Below are positions 17,145 to 29,239 of a DNA stretch of 64,000 nt, one piece after another. The position numbers and the translations under genes are program-made. Position 1 is the first letter of the stretch; the number at the start of each line of letters is the position of its first letter. Where the stretch lies: contig BLAL01000223.1 in NCBI GenBank assembly GCA_015698045.1, positions 62,001-126,000 on the forward strand. The letters are read 5' to 3'. Source of the stretch: Rhizophagus clarus. Its lineage: Eukaryota > Glomeromycota > Glomeromycetes > Glomerales > Glomeraceae. Below the pieces are notes generated by a model. It was not told where the DNA came from and searched no databases. It saw nothing but the letters and a program-made list of their open reading frames with translations.

Positions 17145-17842
17145 GACCATAATTTGACCATAATTTGACCATAATTTGACTATAATTTGACCATAATTCG
17201 ACCATAATTTGACCATAATTCGACCATAATTTGACCATAATTTGACCATAATTTGACCATAATTTGACCATAATTTGACCATAATTTGACCATAATTTGA
17301 CCATAATTTGACCATAATTTGACCATAATTTGACCATAATTTGACCATAATTTGACCATAATTTGACCATAATTTGACCATAATTTGACCATAATTTGAC
17401 CATAATTTGACCATAATTTGACCATAATTTGACCATAATTTGACCATAATTTGACCATAATTTGACCATAATTTGACCATAATTCGACCATAATATGACC
17501 ATAATTTGACCATAATTCGACCATAATTTGACCATAATTGACCATAATTTGACCATAATTTGACCATAATTTGACCATAATTTGACCATAATTTGACCAT
17601 AATTTGACCATAATTTGACCATAATTTGACCATAATTTGACCATAATTTGACCATAATTTGACCATAATTTGACCATAATTTGACCATAATTTGACCATA
17701 ATTTGACCATAATTTGACCATAATTTGACCATAATTTGACCATAATTTGACCATAATTTGACCATAATTTGACCATAATTTGACCATAATTTGACCATAA
17801 TTTGACCATAATTTGACCATAATTTGACCATAATTTGACCAT
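17145..17842. repeat. Minisatellite of 11-bp units (TTTGACCATAA)
   Basis: About 63 head-to-tail copies, nearly perfect; a few units vary (TTCGACCATAA near 17195, 17220, 17482, 17517; one 10-bp unit near 17538). Because 11 is not a multiple of 3, all three minus frames stay open and give fake repetitive proteins. Confidence 0.97.
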
Positions 17843-18123
17843 CAATCGATCATAATTTGACCATCAATCGACCATAATTTGACCATCAATCGACCATCAA
17901 TCGACCATCAATCGACCATCAATCGACCATCAATCGACCATCAATCGACGATCATTGATCTTTCAATCGGCATGCCGATTTGGTGCCGATTTTCGACATA
18001 ATCCGGCATCAATCGGGTAGTACAATTTATTGCCGATTGAATATCAATTAGTTTGACCGTTCATCAATCCTGATGGCCAATTGATAGCCGATTGATAGCC
18101 AATTTAACATCATTCGACCTGTG
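17843..18123. repeat. Satellite variant (ATCAATCGACC) and decayed flank
   Basis: Units switch to ATCAATCGACC, about eight copies to 17950, then break down into scattered GCCGATTGA/CAATCGG words to 18120. The junction with the truncated Plavaka copy is at about 18123. Confidence 0.85.
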
Positions 18124-19367
18124 TTAAAAATAGCGCTTTTCACTGCTGCAATGTATACTCCTCTCATATCTTTCATTTTTTGCATGAGCTATAAAAGAAA
18201 ATAAAAAATCCATAATGATAATTGAAAAATTTAAATTAAACACAACAGTTATGATTACGATTATTAATGATAATTACCATAAAATAATGGCGTCCTGAAA
18301 ATGTGTTCGTCTACTCTCTATAGCCTACTTCACGAAGATAATCAGAATGATGTTGATTTAGCCAATTTTCGAGCTCCAACTTAAAATTTTCAAAGGTAGG
18401 CCACATATTGTCCAGAAAGGATTTATTGCACACCGAGTTATAACCTTCCTATATTAATGTGTGATAATAAATAATTGCAATTATGTTGTGATTTGGTGAC
18501 GAATAGTATAAGAGAGAATAGCACTAGGTTTTCGTTAAAAACTTACATTGAAGACCTTTTCGCTTAAGTCAATTTTTTTCTTTTTCTTATTTTGCAATTT
18601 AATCTGATTCTGGATCCATCTGACTTTCTCGAGCATCTCTTTATGTAATTCATATAGAGCTCGTATTTGCCTACCTTGTTTTATAAGCATGTCCTCGCAA
18701 CTTTTTCTGCTTTTAGGAGGTTGGACATGCAGTTGTAGTTGACAAGCTTCTTCCATGCTCAATAGCTGGCATGGTCAGCCTACTGCGCCGTACATTTTCT
18801 CTATTTGTTTCTGGTACAAGCGTTCCAGAATATTCATCGCCAGCTGACGTTAATGTATTAACCCAGTAAATTGTATTAGGTGTAATAGATGTAAACTGAA
18901 ATAAAATGTCAACAATTTTCGAGTCTGGAAATTATCACTTACTTTGCTTTGATTGTCTGCCATATGTTTTGAGTTGTTTAGAAATATATTCCTTTATCCT
19001 TCGAGTGTTATCTAAAAAATAAATGATTGATTATGAAAGATTTATTAACATAATATCTAATAAATCATAATAAATATATATGGATCATTACCTTCTGCTA
19101 GTGGTGTAGTTTGCGAAGATTCTGCTACTACTTCCATTTCTTCTTGATCACTATCTGATCCCTGGTTACTAGTATCTGATTTTTGGCTGTCTCTTTAGCT
19201 TGTGAACTAATAGTATTTGATTCTTTAGCAGGCTCTTTAGCTTGCGAAGTATCTTTCCGCTTTGCAATTTTTCTTGGGCCTTCTTGTTCATTATTATACT
19301 CGTTATTTGATTCCTGAGACTGTTTATCTTTGTTAGCTCTAGTGAAATATTTTCGTTTTTTTGGCAT
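18124..19367 (-). pseudogene. Plavaka accessory gene, copy 1, multi-exon, truncated
   Basis: Starts at ATG 19367 (MPKKRKYFTRANKDKQS), with a basic nuclear-localisation-like start and an acidic/Ser-rich first exon. Later exons on the minus strand encode NTRRIKEYISKQLKTYGRQS, a block with CEDMLIKQGRQIRALYELHK (coiled coil) and NMWPTFENFKLELENWLNQH. Introns have clear GTAAGT/GTAATG donors. Breaks: a missing T near 19182 shifts exon 1, about 20 bp is missing near 18729 relative to copy 2, a TAG interrupts YRE-TNTFSG in both copies, and the last exon is lost with the left end. Function unknown; an acidic/basic accessory next to the transposase suggests a DNA-binding or end-recognition partner. Confidence 0.6.
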
Positions 19368-19741
19368 TTTTTTAAAAAAGATTTGAAACAAATTAGTAAA
19401 AAAAGAAAGATATAAATGGTTAGACTAAAGAAGAGCGAAGAAAAATTTAGTATAAAGTGGAAAAAGGAGCGAACGAAAAAGGATTGAAGAAGAAGCAGAT
19501 GAAAAAGGATTGAAGAAGAAGTGAACGAAAAAGGATTGAAGAAGATTTGAATGTAAAATCAGAGATAAAAAAAGTTTAAAAAAAAGGTTGGAAAAGTATC
19601 CTATATATAAACTTTTCTAAAGTTTGATAAACTATTTAGATCAGTAAAATTTGATGTGACGCGTAAATAATTATAATGCATACTAATTAAATTATTATAG
19701 CGACGCGTTATTAATTGTAATGCATAATTAAAATATTATAA

Positions 19742-19915
19742 TGATGCATATTAGTTAATTGTACTCAAAATTAAATGGATTAAACAAGGGATAACGATGC
19801 ATATTAGTTAATTGTACTCAAAATTAAATGGATTAAACAAGGGATAACGATGCATATTAGTTAATTGTACTCAAAATTAAATGGATTAAACAAGGGATAA
19901 TGACGTATATTAGTT
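19742..19915. repeat. 54-bp tandem triplication
   Basis: The unit beginning GATGCATATTAGTTAATTGT and ending ACAAGGGATAA is repeated three times, with a fourth diverged unit. Copy 2 carries fewer units, so the array expanded in copy 1 (or contracted in copy 2) after the copies separated. Confidence 0.85.
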
Positions 19916-20425
19916 AATTGTACTCTAAAATTAAATAAATTTGAGAAATAACAATGTATATTAGTTAATTGTAAATAAATTCGAGGGATAACAATGCATA
20001 TTAATTATTTGTAAATAAATTCGAGGGATACGGTAATAATGCACATTAGTTAATTGAAGATATCCAATCATAGTAGTAAATGGTATCGATCTCTTTCAAT
20101 TACTCAAAATTAAATAAATTATTTGAAAATTTAACAATACAAAACAATACAATTAATTAAGATATAACGATGCATATTTAATTGTTATACTTAAAAATTA
20201 AATAGATCAACAATACAATTAAGAAAAGTCTAAAAATATCTGTATTGTTTACTAATAAAACTGATCGTCGTCTACTACTAGTAAAGCTGAAATAATAAAA
20301 TATATATATTACATTGTTTTTTGGTTTTGTTCAGGCAATAAATTCCGTTTTTACTAGTTTTATTCAGGCAACAAATTCATTTTCATAAAATTTGGTTCCG
20401 TTCACTATTGCTAAAATCACTTAAA

Positions 20426-23400
20426 ATGACCTATAAATGTTCATATTGTTTATGTACTTTTTCGTCAACTTATGCATTAAAACGACATATTTCAGACAAG
20501 CATCAATATATTGACGAAGATGAAGAAGTAACCTTTCAATCAAACATGCCACACAAAGAATTTGATCTCTGGGATGATGATGATAAAGAAGTATCAAAAG
20601 TGCCATATCATGAAGAATCCAGTCTCTGGAATGATGATCTTTCAATGAAAGATGATGAATCTGAATCGAAAATAACATTAGAACAACCCATAGAATCTCA
20701 TGAAAATTTACAAATTTCTGAAGAGTCAGATGAGGAAAGTGAGGAATTTGATGACAATGATGAGTCAGATGAGGAAAGTGGTGAATTTGATGATGATGAT
20801 AATGAGGATAATGAAGTTGAATTAACATACTCGTTATCTATCGATATTGAAGATTTTTGTGGGACCACACTAGATAATGCAATAAGAGACAAAACACATC
20901 CACCTAACACTGAATGGCTGAATGACATTTATCATGAATTCATGGAAATTATTATGGAATATCAATTATCTAATTCTTGCGGTGATAGGATAATTAAATT
21001 AATCAATAAAAGTAGACAAGAGGCCGAAAAAAACCCATTACCAATAAATACTAAGGAAGGTCGTAGATTTCTTGATGTTAATGAATTTCCTTATATGAAA
21101 TTCAAAAAAGTCCTTATCACGAAATTCCAGGATAAAGATTATTCTTTTTATGATCAACCGATAATTCATGGAATTAAAGTTCTACTTCTTCAATCTGAAA
21201 TGAATGAAGAATTTGTTTTTAAGTATAAAAATCACAATACATTGATTAAGACTTATGGTAAACAATTCGAAAGTAATTGGTGGTATATCATGGAAAATAA
21301 AATTCCTGTCGATAACAAATTATTATCAATAATAATCTACGCTGATTCCACAACTTGTGATCATCTGGGCAAAACTTCTGAACATCCTATATATATTTCA
21401 CTTGAAAATATACCAAATTGGCAGCGAAATAAACCTAACGCTAAAGTACTTGTTGGTTATTTGCCAAAATTGAAAGCAAAAGATAATACTACAAGGAATT
21501 CTGAGTCTTTCCGAAGATTACAGAGACTCGTTTTTCAGAAATGTCTCCAAATATTATTATTGCCAATAATGAATCAAAATGACATGTATTTAGTTGTTCA
21601 AAATAAAATACATCCATTTACACCAAAATTATCAGTTATCCTTGCTGATATGGCAGAAGCAGAAGCATTTACCGCAACATATCTTCCATCAACTTCTAAA
21701 CGATCATGTGGGGTCTTTGCAATAGAAAGGTACGAAACTCAAAAAAAAATAAAAATTTAATTAATATTAAATTTACACTTATTTTAGTATAAAAAACATA
21801 ATTAGCATATAAAATAAATTTAAAATTTTTTTTGAGTTTCGTACCTTTCTATTGCAAAGACCCCATGTTATTATTGCTTGATAAATAATGAAGATCTTAA
21901 TAATATGGCATTATCTCATATTGATTTATGAACTCCAGAAAAAATGAAACTAGCTATTAGTGAGAATTAAGCAAGTGAATTTTTGATTCATAAGGAGTTT
22001 AATTATTTTTGGGATTTTGACGATTTTAATATTTATGAGGCGACTGCTCCAGATCGTATGCATTTACTCAACCTTGGAGTAACAAAGTATCTCATAGAAT
22101 TTACTCATGAATTGTTACACTGAAAGGTCAGCAATAGAGCAGTAAAAGATATGGACCACAGATTGTGTGCAATCCCACGATATCCAGGCTTAATAATATT
22201 AAAAAATGGATTGGAAAATATATTTAAATTTACCGCCAATAATTATCGTAATATAATGAAAGTGATTATTTTCGTTATAGATAATTTATACGATGATTAT
22301 AAAGAAGGTGGAATACCATGTAAGAGACTGTGCAACATTTTTCATAAATATTTGGTAATGTATATGAAGTTGCATCAGGAGTCATTTACGGATACCGAGT
22401 TAACAGAATTAGAAGTAAATATTGATTATTAATTCTAAACCAAATCTTTAATTAGTATTTAATTTTTTTAAAAATTTATTACTACTATTACTAGACATTA
22501 ATAACTGAATTCTGTCAAGAATTTGTAACGATATTTGCCGAATATTCTCCAAGTCGCTGTAAAACACCTAAACTTCACGTGCTTCATTATCATGTAATTC
22601 CGTCAATTTGACTTTATAGTTCGATGAATGGGATGTCAACAGAAACATATGAAACTTTGCATAAGAAAAGCGTTAAAACTCCATATCGAATGACAAATAA
22701 AAGAAATTATATTCCACAAATGTTAACTACGGTAATGTTATATGATCTGTTTCGTCATAATCTATTTTAATCGATTAATTTAAATTTGATACGATAGATG
22801 CGACATCAATATTTAGCCTTGAAACAAAAAAAACCTACGATAAGGAAATCTAGTGGATTTTGAAATCTTTTATGGAAGTTCAAATTTACTGAAATTGAAA
22901 CAACAGTTTCTAAAATAAAACAAGACACCGATATCCATCATCTGTATAAAGAAGGGTTTGATAACTTTCATGCAGATTTTGAAGAGTTTTTGACGGAAAA
23001 TGAGTTAGAATATGATTATGAATCTGGGCATTTTAAAATATATTCTAGTGTAGCTATTGAATCAACTGATATTATATGAACAGCAGGAACCTTTTATGGT
23101 AATGAATGGTTCAGTGATGTAGTAGTCTCTTCCGAAGAAACTGCGTGATATGGAAAGGTATGATATGCTTAAAATTTGTTATTAATATTTTTGTCATGAT
23201 GACATGTTATTAACTGAATTAAATTTAGGCACTTTTATTATTGGAATTTTCTGCAAAAGGTTTAAAAGAGCCAGTAAATCTTGCTTTGTTACGATGATAT
23301 GAAGAAGTACAAGAAGAAGAGATCATATACGACTGTTCAAGATTATGGCTAACTGATTAATATACATGTGTTTACTTAGATTCGGTTGATATGTCAGTTT

Positions 23401-23459
23401 ACATTATACCAAGAAATAACTGTGAAAATGAATATTTTGTTAATACGTATATTTTTTAA
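20426..23459 (+). pseudogene. Plavaka-type transposase, copy 1, interrupted
   Basis: ATG 20426. N-terminal C2H2 finger YKCSYCLCTFSSTYALKRHI then H; a long acidic, repetitive stretch (DEESGEFDDDD); then the RNase-H-like transposase core with IIIYADSTTCDHLGKTSEHP, ISLENIPNWQRNKPNAKVLV and GYLPKLKA, the signature of Plavaka/KDZ elements. A 155-bp MITE at 21710-21864 interrupts the frame; downstream, stops at the sites of Arg, Gln and Trp codons (e.g. ELLH-stop-KVSNR at about 22122, also in copy 2) show decay. Exons continue to NENEYFVNTYIF at 23457. The ORF before the MITE is open for about 430 codons, so this copy was younger in that part than copy 2. The enzyme would cut and paste the element. 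Confidence 0.8.
21710..21864. mobile_element. 155-bp MITE with 39-bp perfect inverted repeats
   Basis: Ends start GGGGTCTTTGCAATAGAAAG; the first 39 bp of both ends are identical when inverted. It is flanked by ATGT at 21706-21709 and 21865-21868. Copy 2 of the host gene lacks it and has one ATGT, a natural empty site. The centre is A/T only, with no coding capacity. Perfect ends indicate recent insertion. Confidence 0.95.
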
Positions 23460-23559
23460 GGTGTAAAATGAAATTAGATTAATATTCTTAGTATCTATTT
23501 GTATATAAGTGCGTTTTATGATTTATTAATGAAATAATAAATAATGGATTTAACTTGAT

Positions 23560-23870
23560 TATTTTTGATAATTATCAAATATCACAAATCATCGTTGAGA
23601 TTATTTTTGATAATTGTCAATATCGCAAATTATCGTTGAGATTATTTTCGATAACTGTCGACATCGCAAATTATCAGTACGATTATTTTCGATAACTGTC
23701 GACATCGCAAATTATCAGTACGATTATTTTCGATAACTGTTGATATCGCAAATTATCAGTGCGATTATTTTCGATAATTGCCAACATCGCAAATCATCGT
23801 CAAGATTATTTTCAATAATTGTCAATATTGCAAATTATCAGTACAATTATTTTAGAAAAAGTTAAATATC
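23560..23870. repeat. Plavaka subterminal ~52-bp repeats, copy 1
   Basis: About six copies of a unit with GATTATTTTCGATAACTGTC and CGCAAATTATCAGT; copy 2 has about eight at 47330-47750. The TCGATAA and TTATCG words are inverted halves, so the array may bind transposase. Confidence 0.85.
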
Positions 23871-23993
23871 GTTATATAATTGTGAGATAATTATCGAATA
23901 TTATCACATTATGTTGACCATCGATTTATAAATATGATATTTATCGATAAAGTGATAATTATCGATGTATATCTTCTGAAAAAATTTCCTGAT

Positions 23994-24956
23994 GTGTATC
24001 ATCTGGCTTTCTTTTAGTAATTGAATATAGACTATGGCTGATTTTATTTGATCTTTTTTACAAAGCTCTATTTGAAGAACTTCCTTTATTTTTAGACGAA
24101 TTAATTCTATAAGTTGAGGCATATATGGCAATTTTTTATATTCTTCTGGCTTAGCTATTGGTTGAATAAAAGCATATGTTGGATTGTCATCAGGATGGGG
24201 AATTTTGCCCTCCCATTTGCTCATTAAAGAATGATTTCTATGCGGTCTTTCTGGATTCCTTCCAACTGAATATTCTTTAAAAATAATATCCTCCTGAGTA
24301 GGTTCCTTTGGGATTGTATCTTATTGTTCAATATCATTAGATTTTTTATCTTTATCTCTATGAGCTTGAATTGCTGGACCAGGGCCAGCTTCAGGATCAT
24401 TCTTTTGGTTTTCATTCTGTATTGTAAATTGAAATTTGAACACCTCATCATTTACCTGTAATAGATCATGATGCAGAAGTTGACAATCTTTTAAGGTTAG
24501 TGGTAATTCACAGTTTTCGCCAGTTACCTCATTCCATCTTTGACGCAATCTTGCTTCCCATGTTCTTAAATGCTCTCCTGGTTTTCTTGCATGTATATCA
24601 ATGTATTTACCTTCTAGTTCATCCTGTTCATCTTGTTGTTCAATTTTGTTAAGAGCCAATTTTGGTTCAGAAATTGGAAGTACTTCTGGTTCAGAAGCAG
24701 GCTTTTGAATAATTGTTTATGCTTTTTTTTTTCTACGATCTCTTCCTTGAATATGAATTACAGGAGCTGGAGCAGGACTTGGTGAACGAGGTCTGGGTAT
24801 ATTAACCTTCTTTTAGCCCTTCTTTTGAGTAGAAATTTCTGGAGGTTGAGTACATTAATTTTTTTTACTTTGATAATGCTGACACAATTTAACTGGTCTG
24901 GTAAATTTATACCTACAGCAAACACATGTAGTATCTTTTTTATCTAATCTATGCAT
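23994..24956 (-). pseudogene. Decayed paralogue of the C2H2 zinc-finger gene, truncated by Plavaka
   Basis: Minus strand from ATG 24956: CVCCRYKFTRPVKLCQHYQS zinc finger, then stops, then RKPGEHLRTWEARLRQRWNE, LTLKDCQLLHHDLLQ and PEAGPGPAIQAHRDKDKK. These parallel the gene at 13901-14971 (RERIKTWGARM, GCKTLFHDLEL, KAGPGPRIQAHRND). At least four stops (TAA and TAG) and one frame change interrupt. The C-terminal part (KKDQIKSAIVYIQLLKES) ends where the Plavaka copy 1 terminus begins, so the transposon landed in this gene. Evidence that the element family at 2-15.6 kb left a second, older copy nearby. Confidence 0.7.
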
Positions 24957-25199
24957 GTCACTTGTTATATATATATCGTGTAAACTTTTTTCTCAATTTA
25001 AAATATTTAATCCTATGTTTCCTAATGTTTAATTACTTTTTTATATTTTCGATTTTATGAATTCGCCTTGATCTATCAATCTGCAGGATGAGAAAAAAGG
25101 GTTTAAATTTATCCATCTCGAAGTTCTTGAACGAGAAGAGAGCAATTATTAGATTCATCATGTGAATATTCTTCAGAATAAGGTCCAGTTATACGATCA

Positions 25200-25760
25200 A
25201 TATAATTAAAAGATTATACTTTGAGGTGAGACTTAATAGTGATACTTCGCTAGGTGAAATTTTTTTGCACTTAAGATGTGACTTAGAGGTGAGACTTAGA
25301 GGTGAGACTTAGAAATGAACATATCTTGTATACATGCTCCACTTCGCTCTGCAGACTGAGAATACTATTTGCCCACATATACTCCTCCTGCCTTAAAGGT
25401 GAGACTTATCTGACTTAATGAATTTCCAAACAAATTGGCTTTAGAAAGGTTTCCTGTATATTACTTTTAGGTGAGATATAAATATGGTCGCTCAGAGGTG
25501 AGATTTATTTGTCTTAATGAATTTTTAAATGAATTGGCTTTAGAATGGTTTCCTATATATCAAGAAAATAATGGTATACTAGAATAGACTCAATAACTCC
25601 TAAATCAAGTTTGGGAGCACTGACCTGATAAATCTCACCTCTTTGAGGTGAGACTTATCAGGATTTTGTTTACTGTAATGAATCACTTTTAGAATTAGTT
25701 CTAGAATAACATAAAACTCTGATATGCATTTTAGGCTTGACAAGCTCATAGTCTCGAATA
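25200..25760. repeat. GAGGTGAGACTTA repeats
   Basis: At least eight GTGAGACTTA-type words, several in tandem (25265-25312), plus two copies of a longer unit with aaattggctttagaaaggtttcct (25420 and 25535). A small palindrome ctcacctctttgaggtgag lies near 25645. No gene. Confidence 0.65.
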
Positions 25761-26120
25761 TTTCGTTACTTTGTCCTCAATATTTGAGTCTACTCCCAAA
25801 TCCAAGCAGTATAGCATACTTTTTTTGTTATATTATTTGGAATTAAAATTCGGCCAGCTTGATAACAATGATGGTATTCTCCTTTAGCTTGTAAACAAAA
25901 AATTTAGGCAATGTGGATATGTTAACAAGATTTGAGCCTAGCTTGATTTTAAACATGAATTCTATATTGATTTTCATTATGTTTCCTGAGGTTGCAATCA
26001 AATTTAGAACTCAAAAAAGATTACATAAATTTTAATAGCAGAAAAGAGAACAGATGGAGATCTTACTGCTTTTACAGCTATACGAATTTTTTTATCCCAG
26101 AACCCTATTTTGTCCTATAT
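25761..26120. other. Intergenic AT-rich, nothing recognised
   Basis: About 360 bp of unique-looking AT-rich sequence without ORFs or clear repeats. Confidence 0.4.
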
Positions 26121-26129
26121 CTTAATGTA

Positions 26130-26700
26130 ATTAATAAAAAAGAATTGTTTTGCAATAGTTCTTAATATAATTAATAAAAAAGAATCATTTTGTAACAGTT
26201 CTTGATTGATTTAATAAAAAAATTATTTTGTATTAGTTTTTAATGTAGTTTAATAAAAAAAATCATTTTGCAACAGTTCTTAATGTAGTTAATAAAAAAG
26301 AACTGGTTTACAACAGTTCTTGATTGATTTAATAAAAGCCTATTATGAAATAGTTTTTATTTTTTTAATTTAATATTAATTTAATATAAAAATCTGTTGC
26401 AAATAGTTTTTTTTAATTTAATAAAAAAACTATTTCACAATAATTCCTGATTAATTTAATAAAAATCTGTTGTGAAATGGTTTTTTATTTTTCAATTTAA
26501 TAAAAAGAACTGTTTCACAATAGTTCTTAATTAATTTAATAAAAAACTACTGCAAACCAGTTTTTTATTTTTATATTTAATAAAAAAAAATTTAATAAAA
26601 AAAACTGTTGTAAAACAGTATTTATTTTCAATTAATAAAAAAAACCTTTTAAAACAGTTAATTAAAATCTGTTGCAAAACAAATTTTTTAAAAAAATAGT
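26130..26700. repeat. Hairpin-unit array (CTGTT..AACAG type)
   Basis: About nine imperfect units of ~60-70 bp made of TTTAATAAAAA and short stems such as CTGTTxxxxAACAG. The same family recurs at 54240-55870 and 60660-60860. Confidence 0.75.
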
Positions 26701-27149
26701 TTTGTGATATAACAAAGAAAATTTAAGGTATTACAGCTGAATTACAGTATTATAGCCAAATTATGACATTATGATAAATGTCATAACTGTAATGCCATAT
26801 GTTACATGTAAAACAATACATTGTTCAGCATATGTGCTGATCAATATTAAATTATGCTGTTCTACATAAGCAACACAGAACAACATGCTGAAATACTAAT
26901 GCTAGTCAATGCGTAAAATTACATATTTATTAGATTAATACACATATTAACGTTTAAATTTATGTATAACAACTCGTATTTTTACTACTGTATATACTGT
27001 ATTATATATTTATTTTGTACATTTGATACTATAAAGTTATAACCCATCCTGCCAACCCTGCCAAGCCTACTACCATTACCACTGGAATCACCTGCTCCAT
27101 TTTAGCCACCACCACCTTTACGTTATCTTCTTTTAACTCTTCCAATTCA
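26701..27149. other. AT-rich spacer
   Basis: No ORF. Contains repeated ATTACAG/TTATGAC words and tgttcagcatatgtgctgatc, a short palindrome near 26822. Nothing further supported. Confidence 0.35.
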
Positions 27150-28780
27150 AGTATCTTTAGAAATTCTTTAAATTACCCTTTGATAAAATCTTCTGATCAG
27201 ACTTATCTGAAAAAAGAAGAACATTAGCAAATATTTTGTTTAAATAAAATAAATAAATTAAAAAAAAACTAAATTTGTTAAAATAAATTAATAATTTTTA
27301 CTCACTGAAATTCCAAGTCAACTCAAAAGAAATCTGAGAGCCACCTAAAAAAAGAAAAAAATTGAACTGTTATTAAATGTTTGTTAAAATAAAAACATTA
27401 AGAGAAAAAACTAAAGTTACTTTCGTTAAAATTTCATGTTAGTCTTGCGACTTTACTATATATTGGGAAAAATCTGAAATTCTAGATGTTCTACATATCC
27501 AAATTCAGGACTTCTTCAAAACCTACAAAAATAAAAATAAAAAGAACATTATTTAAAGCTTCTATTAAAGAAATATAAAAAAAATGAAAAGGTTTACAAT
27601 AAAACATACCGTCTTTAAATTCTAACTCCAGATTAATATTTTGGAAAACTTACAAAAAAACAAAAAATTTTAATTAAAAAAAAATAAAGAAAAAATAAAT
27701 AATCAATTAATTCATGATCAAAACGCATCACAGGAAGGATCTGATGCTAAAAATCAAACTAAAAAAGAAAAATAAGAAACATTAACAAATGTTTTGTTAA
27801 ATAAAAAAGAAACTTTTTTTAAAAAAAATAACTAAAAAACTTTACTGAAGCAGATCTGAAAACAAACCATCTAAAAAAACAAAATAATGAAACGTTTATT
27901 AATGTTTTGTTAAGAGAGATGATTTAAAGGAAAGCTTCCAGTATCCAGAATCTATAATAAAGACAAAAGAAATATCTGTTAAGGATATTTCTAACATTCA
28001 ACATTTCTATTTAAAAGTACTGTTTAAAAAAAAAGAAAATAAAGCAAAAACGTGTTAGTAAAGTTTTGTCTATTTCGCTAAGATAAATACTAATAAAGAA
28101 AATATAGCCCACCTAAATCTAATGTGTTCAGAACTGAAAGCAAGTCATCTAAAAAAAAAGAAATGAACATTAGAAAACATTTCATTATAAGGAATAATAT
28201 ATTCAAAAAAAGATAGAATTCTTACCAAAATTCCACATGTTCAAAAAAAAGCCTACGTGTCTAAAAAAGCTCATGTGTTTAAAAAAAATCTGAAAGACTT
28301 GTCTAAGAAAATGAAAAGGAAACTTCGTCTATTTTAATCATCTCGAAGTATCAAAAGTACACGTCAACCTAAAGAAAAAAAGAAAAATAAAGTTTTGTTA
28401 AAAAAGATAAATTTTCTTTTAAAAAGAAAAATTAAAAGATCTAATCCTCAAATTTTACGCATTTTTTAGATGTTAGTAAACATTTTGGAAAAAGGTCTTA
28501 AATAAAAAAGTTTTGAACAACTTGTTTCAAGTTCCAGCTGAAATCTTCCTGTTCCAGACCGTCTAAAAAATGAATGGAACGCTAGAAAACATTTCCTTAA
28601 AAGCAAAATACCAAAAATAAGTGTTTTCAGGCTTGTAAAAAATAAAGGAATGAAACACGTAGTAAGCGTTTTGTTAAAAGAAGTCCTCTCTACTATTCTT
28701 ACACATTTGAAAGTTGAAACAAAGAAGGATCTAGAAAGCCTGAAAAAGAAAGTATAAACAAACTGTAATGAAAAGAATGG
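27150..28780 (-). repeat. Array of splice-bounded exon-like cassettes
   Basis: About twelve modules, each a 30-70 bp GC-richer core that on the minus strand is preceded by TTTTTTAG and followed by a GTAAG/GTGAG-like site, separated by A/T spacers containing AACATTAGTAAATGTTTTG-like inverted repeats. The cores do not chain into one reading frame. Similar arrays lie at 60140-60506 and 63305-64000. Confidence 0.55.
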
Positions 28781-29239
28781 AAAATGTAAAAAAGAGGGGA
28801 ATGGGAAATGGTGAAGAGAAGGAAATAGGAAAAGGTGAAAAAGAGGAAAATGGAAAAGGCGAAAGAAATAAGGAAATGGGAATGGGAAAGAGTGAAAAGT
28901 AAAAAAAGAGAACGAAAAAATAAAATTTTACGTTTATTAGCTTTTTTTTACTTTTTTCACAAGAAAAAAATTTTTCTAAAATTAAAATAATTATCAGACT
29001 GCACAGTTAATATTTGATATATCACGTGATATTCATGATTTTTAATTTGTTGAATCAATTAATATGTTGAACAATATTAAATCAACGTAGTGTTTTATAA
29101 ACTAAACAGAATGTTGAACAACACTAAATCGACCAATACATTGTCCAATATTAGCATAGTGCTGATCATTGTCATGTTCATCACATCAAATTTTACAGCA
29201 TTTATCAGCACGTTGAAATACCAATTTTTAAGTTTCTGA
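28781..29239. other. Purine-rich and AT spacer before MULE
   Basis: A GAAAAGG/GGAAATGG purine run (28780-28920), then AT-rich sequence with several GTTGAACAA/TTGTCCAA words (29060-29150). No gene. Confidence 0.4.

Larger units (their letters stand above)
18124..23993. mobile_element. Plavaka (KDZ superfamily) DNA transposon, copy 1, left-truncated
   Basis: Near-identical to copy 2 (41171-47887) from 42187 onward; the left ~1.0 kb of copy 2 is missing here and satellite DNA abuts instead. The right end TTTCCTGAT matches the copy 2 terminus. Contains a minus-strand accessory gene, a plus-strand transposase, a 155-bp MITE and an AT-rich subterminal repeat array. Differences from copy 2 are mostly C/T and G/A. 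The right end is inserted in the C2H2 pseudogene at 23994. Confidence 0.85.

Noticed and set aside
17116..17845. Three overlapping minus-strand ORFs encoding a repeated MVKLWSNYGQI protein
   Set aside because: They are the three frames of the 11-bp satellite; every frame is open because the unit lacks stops, not because it codes.
20421..20928. Minus-strand His/Leu- and Ser-rich ORFs opposite the Plavaka acidic region (also 44347-44854)
   Set aside because: Shadows of the Glu/Asp repeat on the coding strand.
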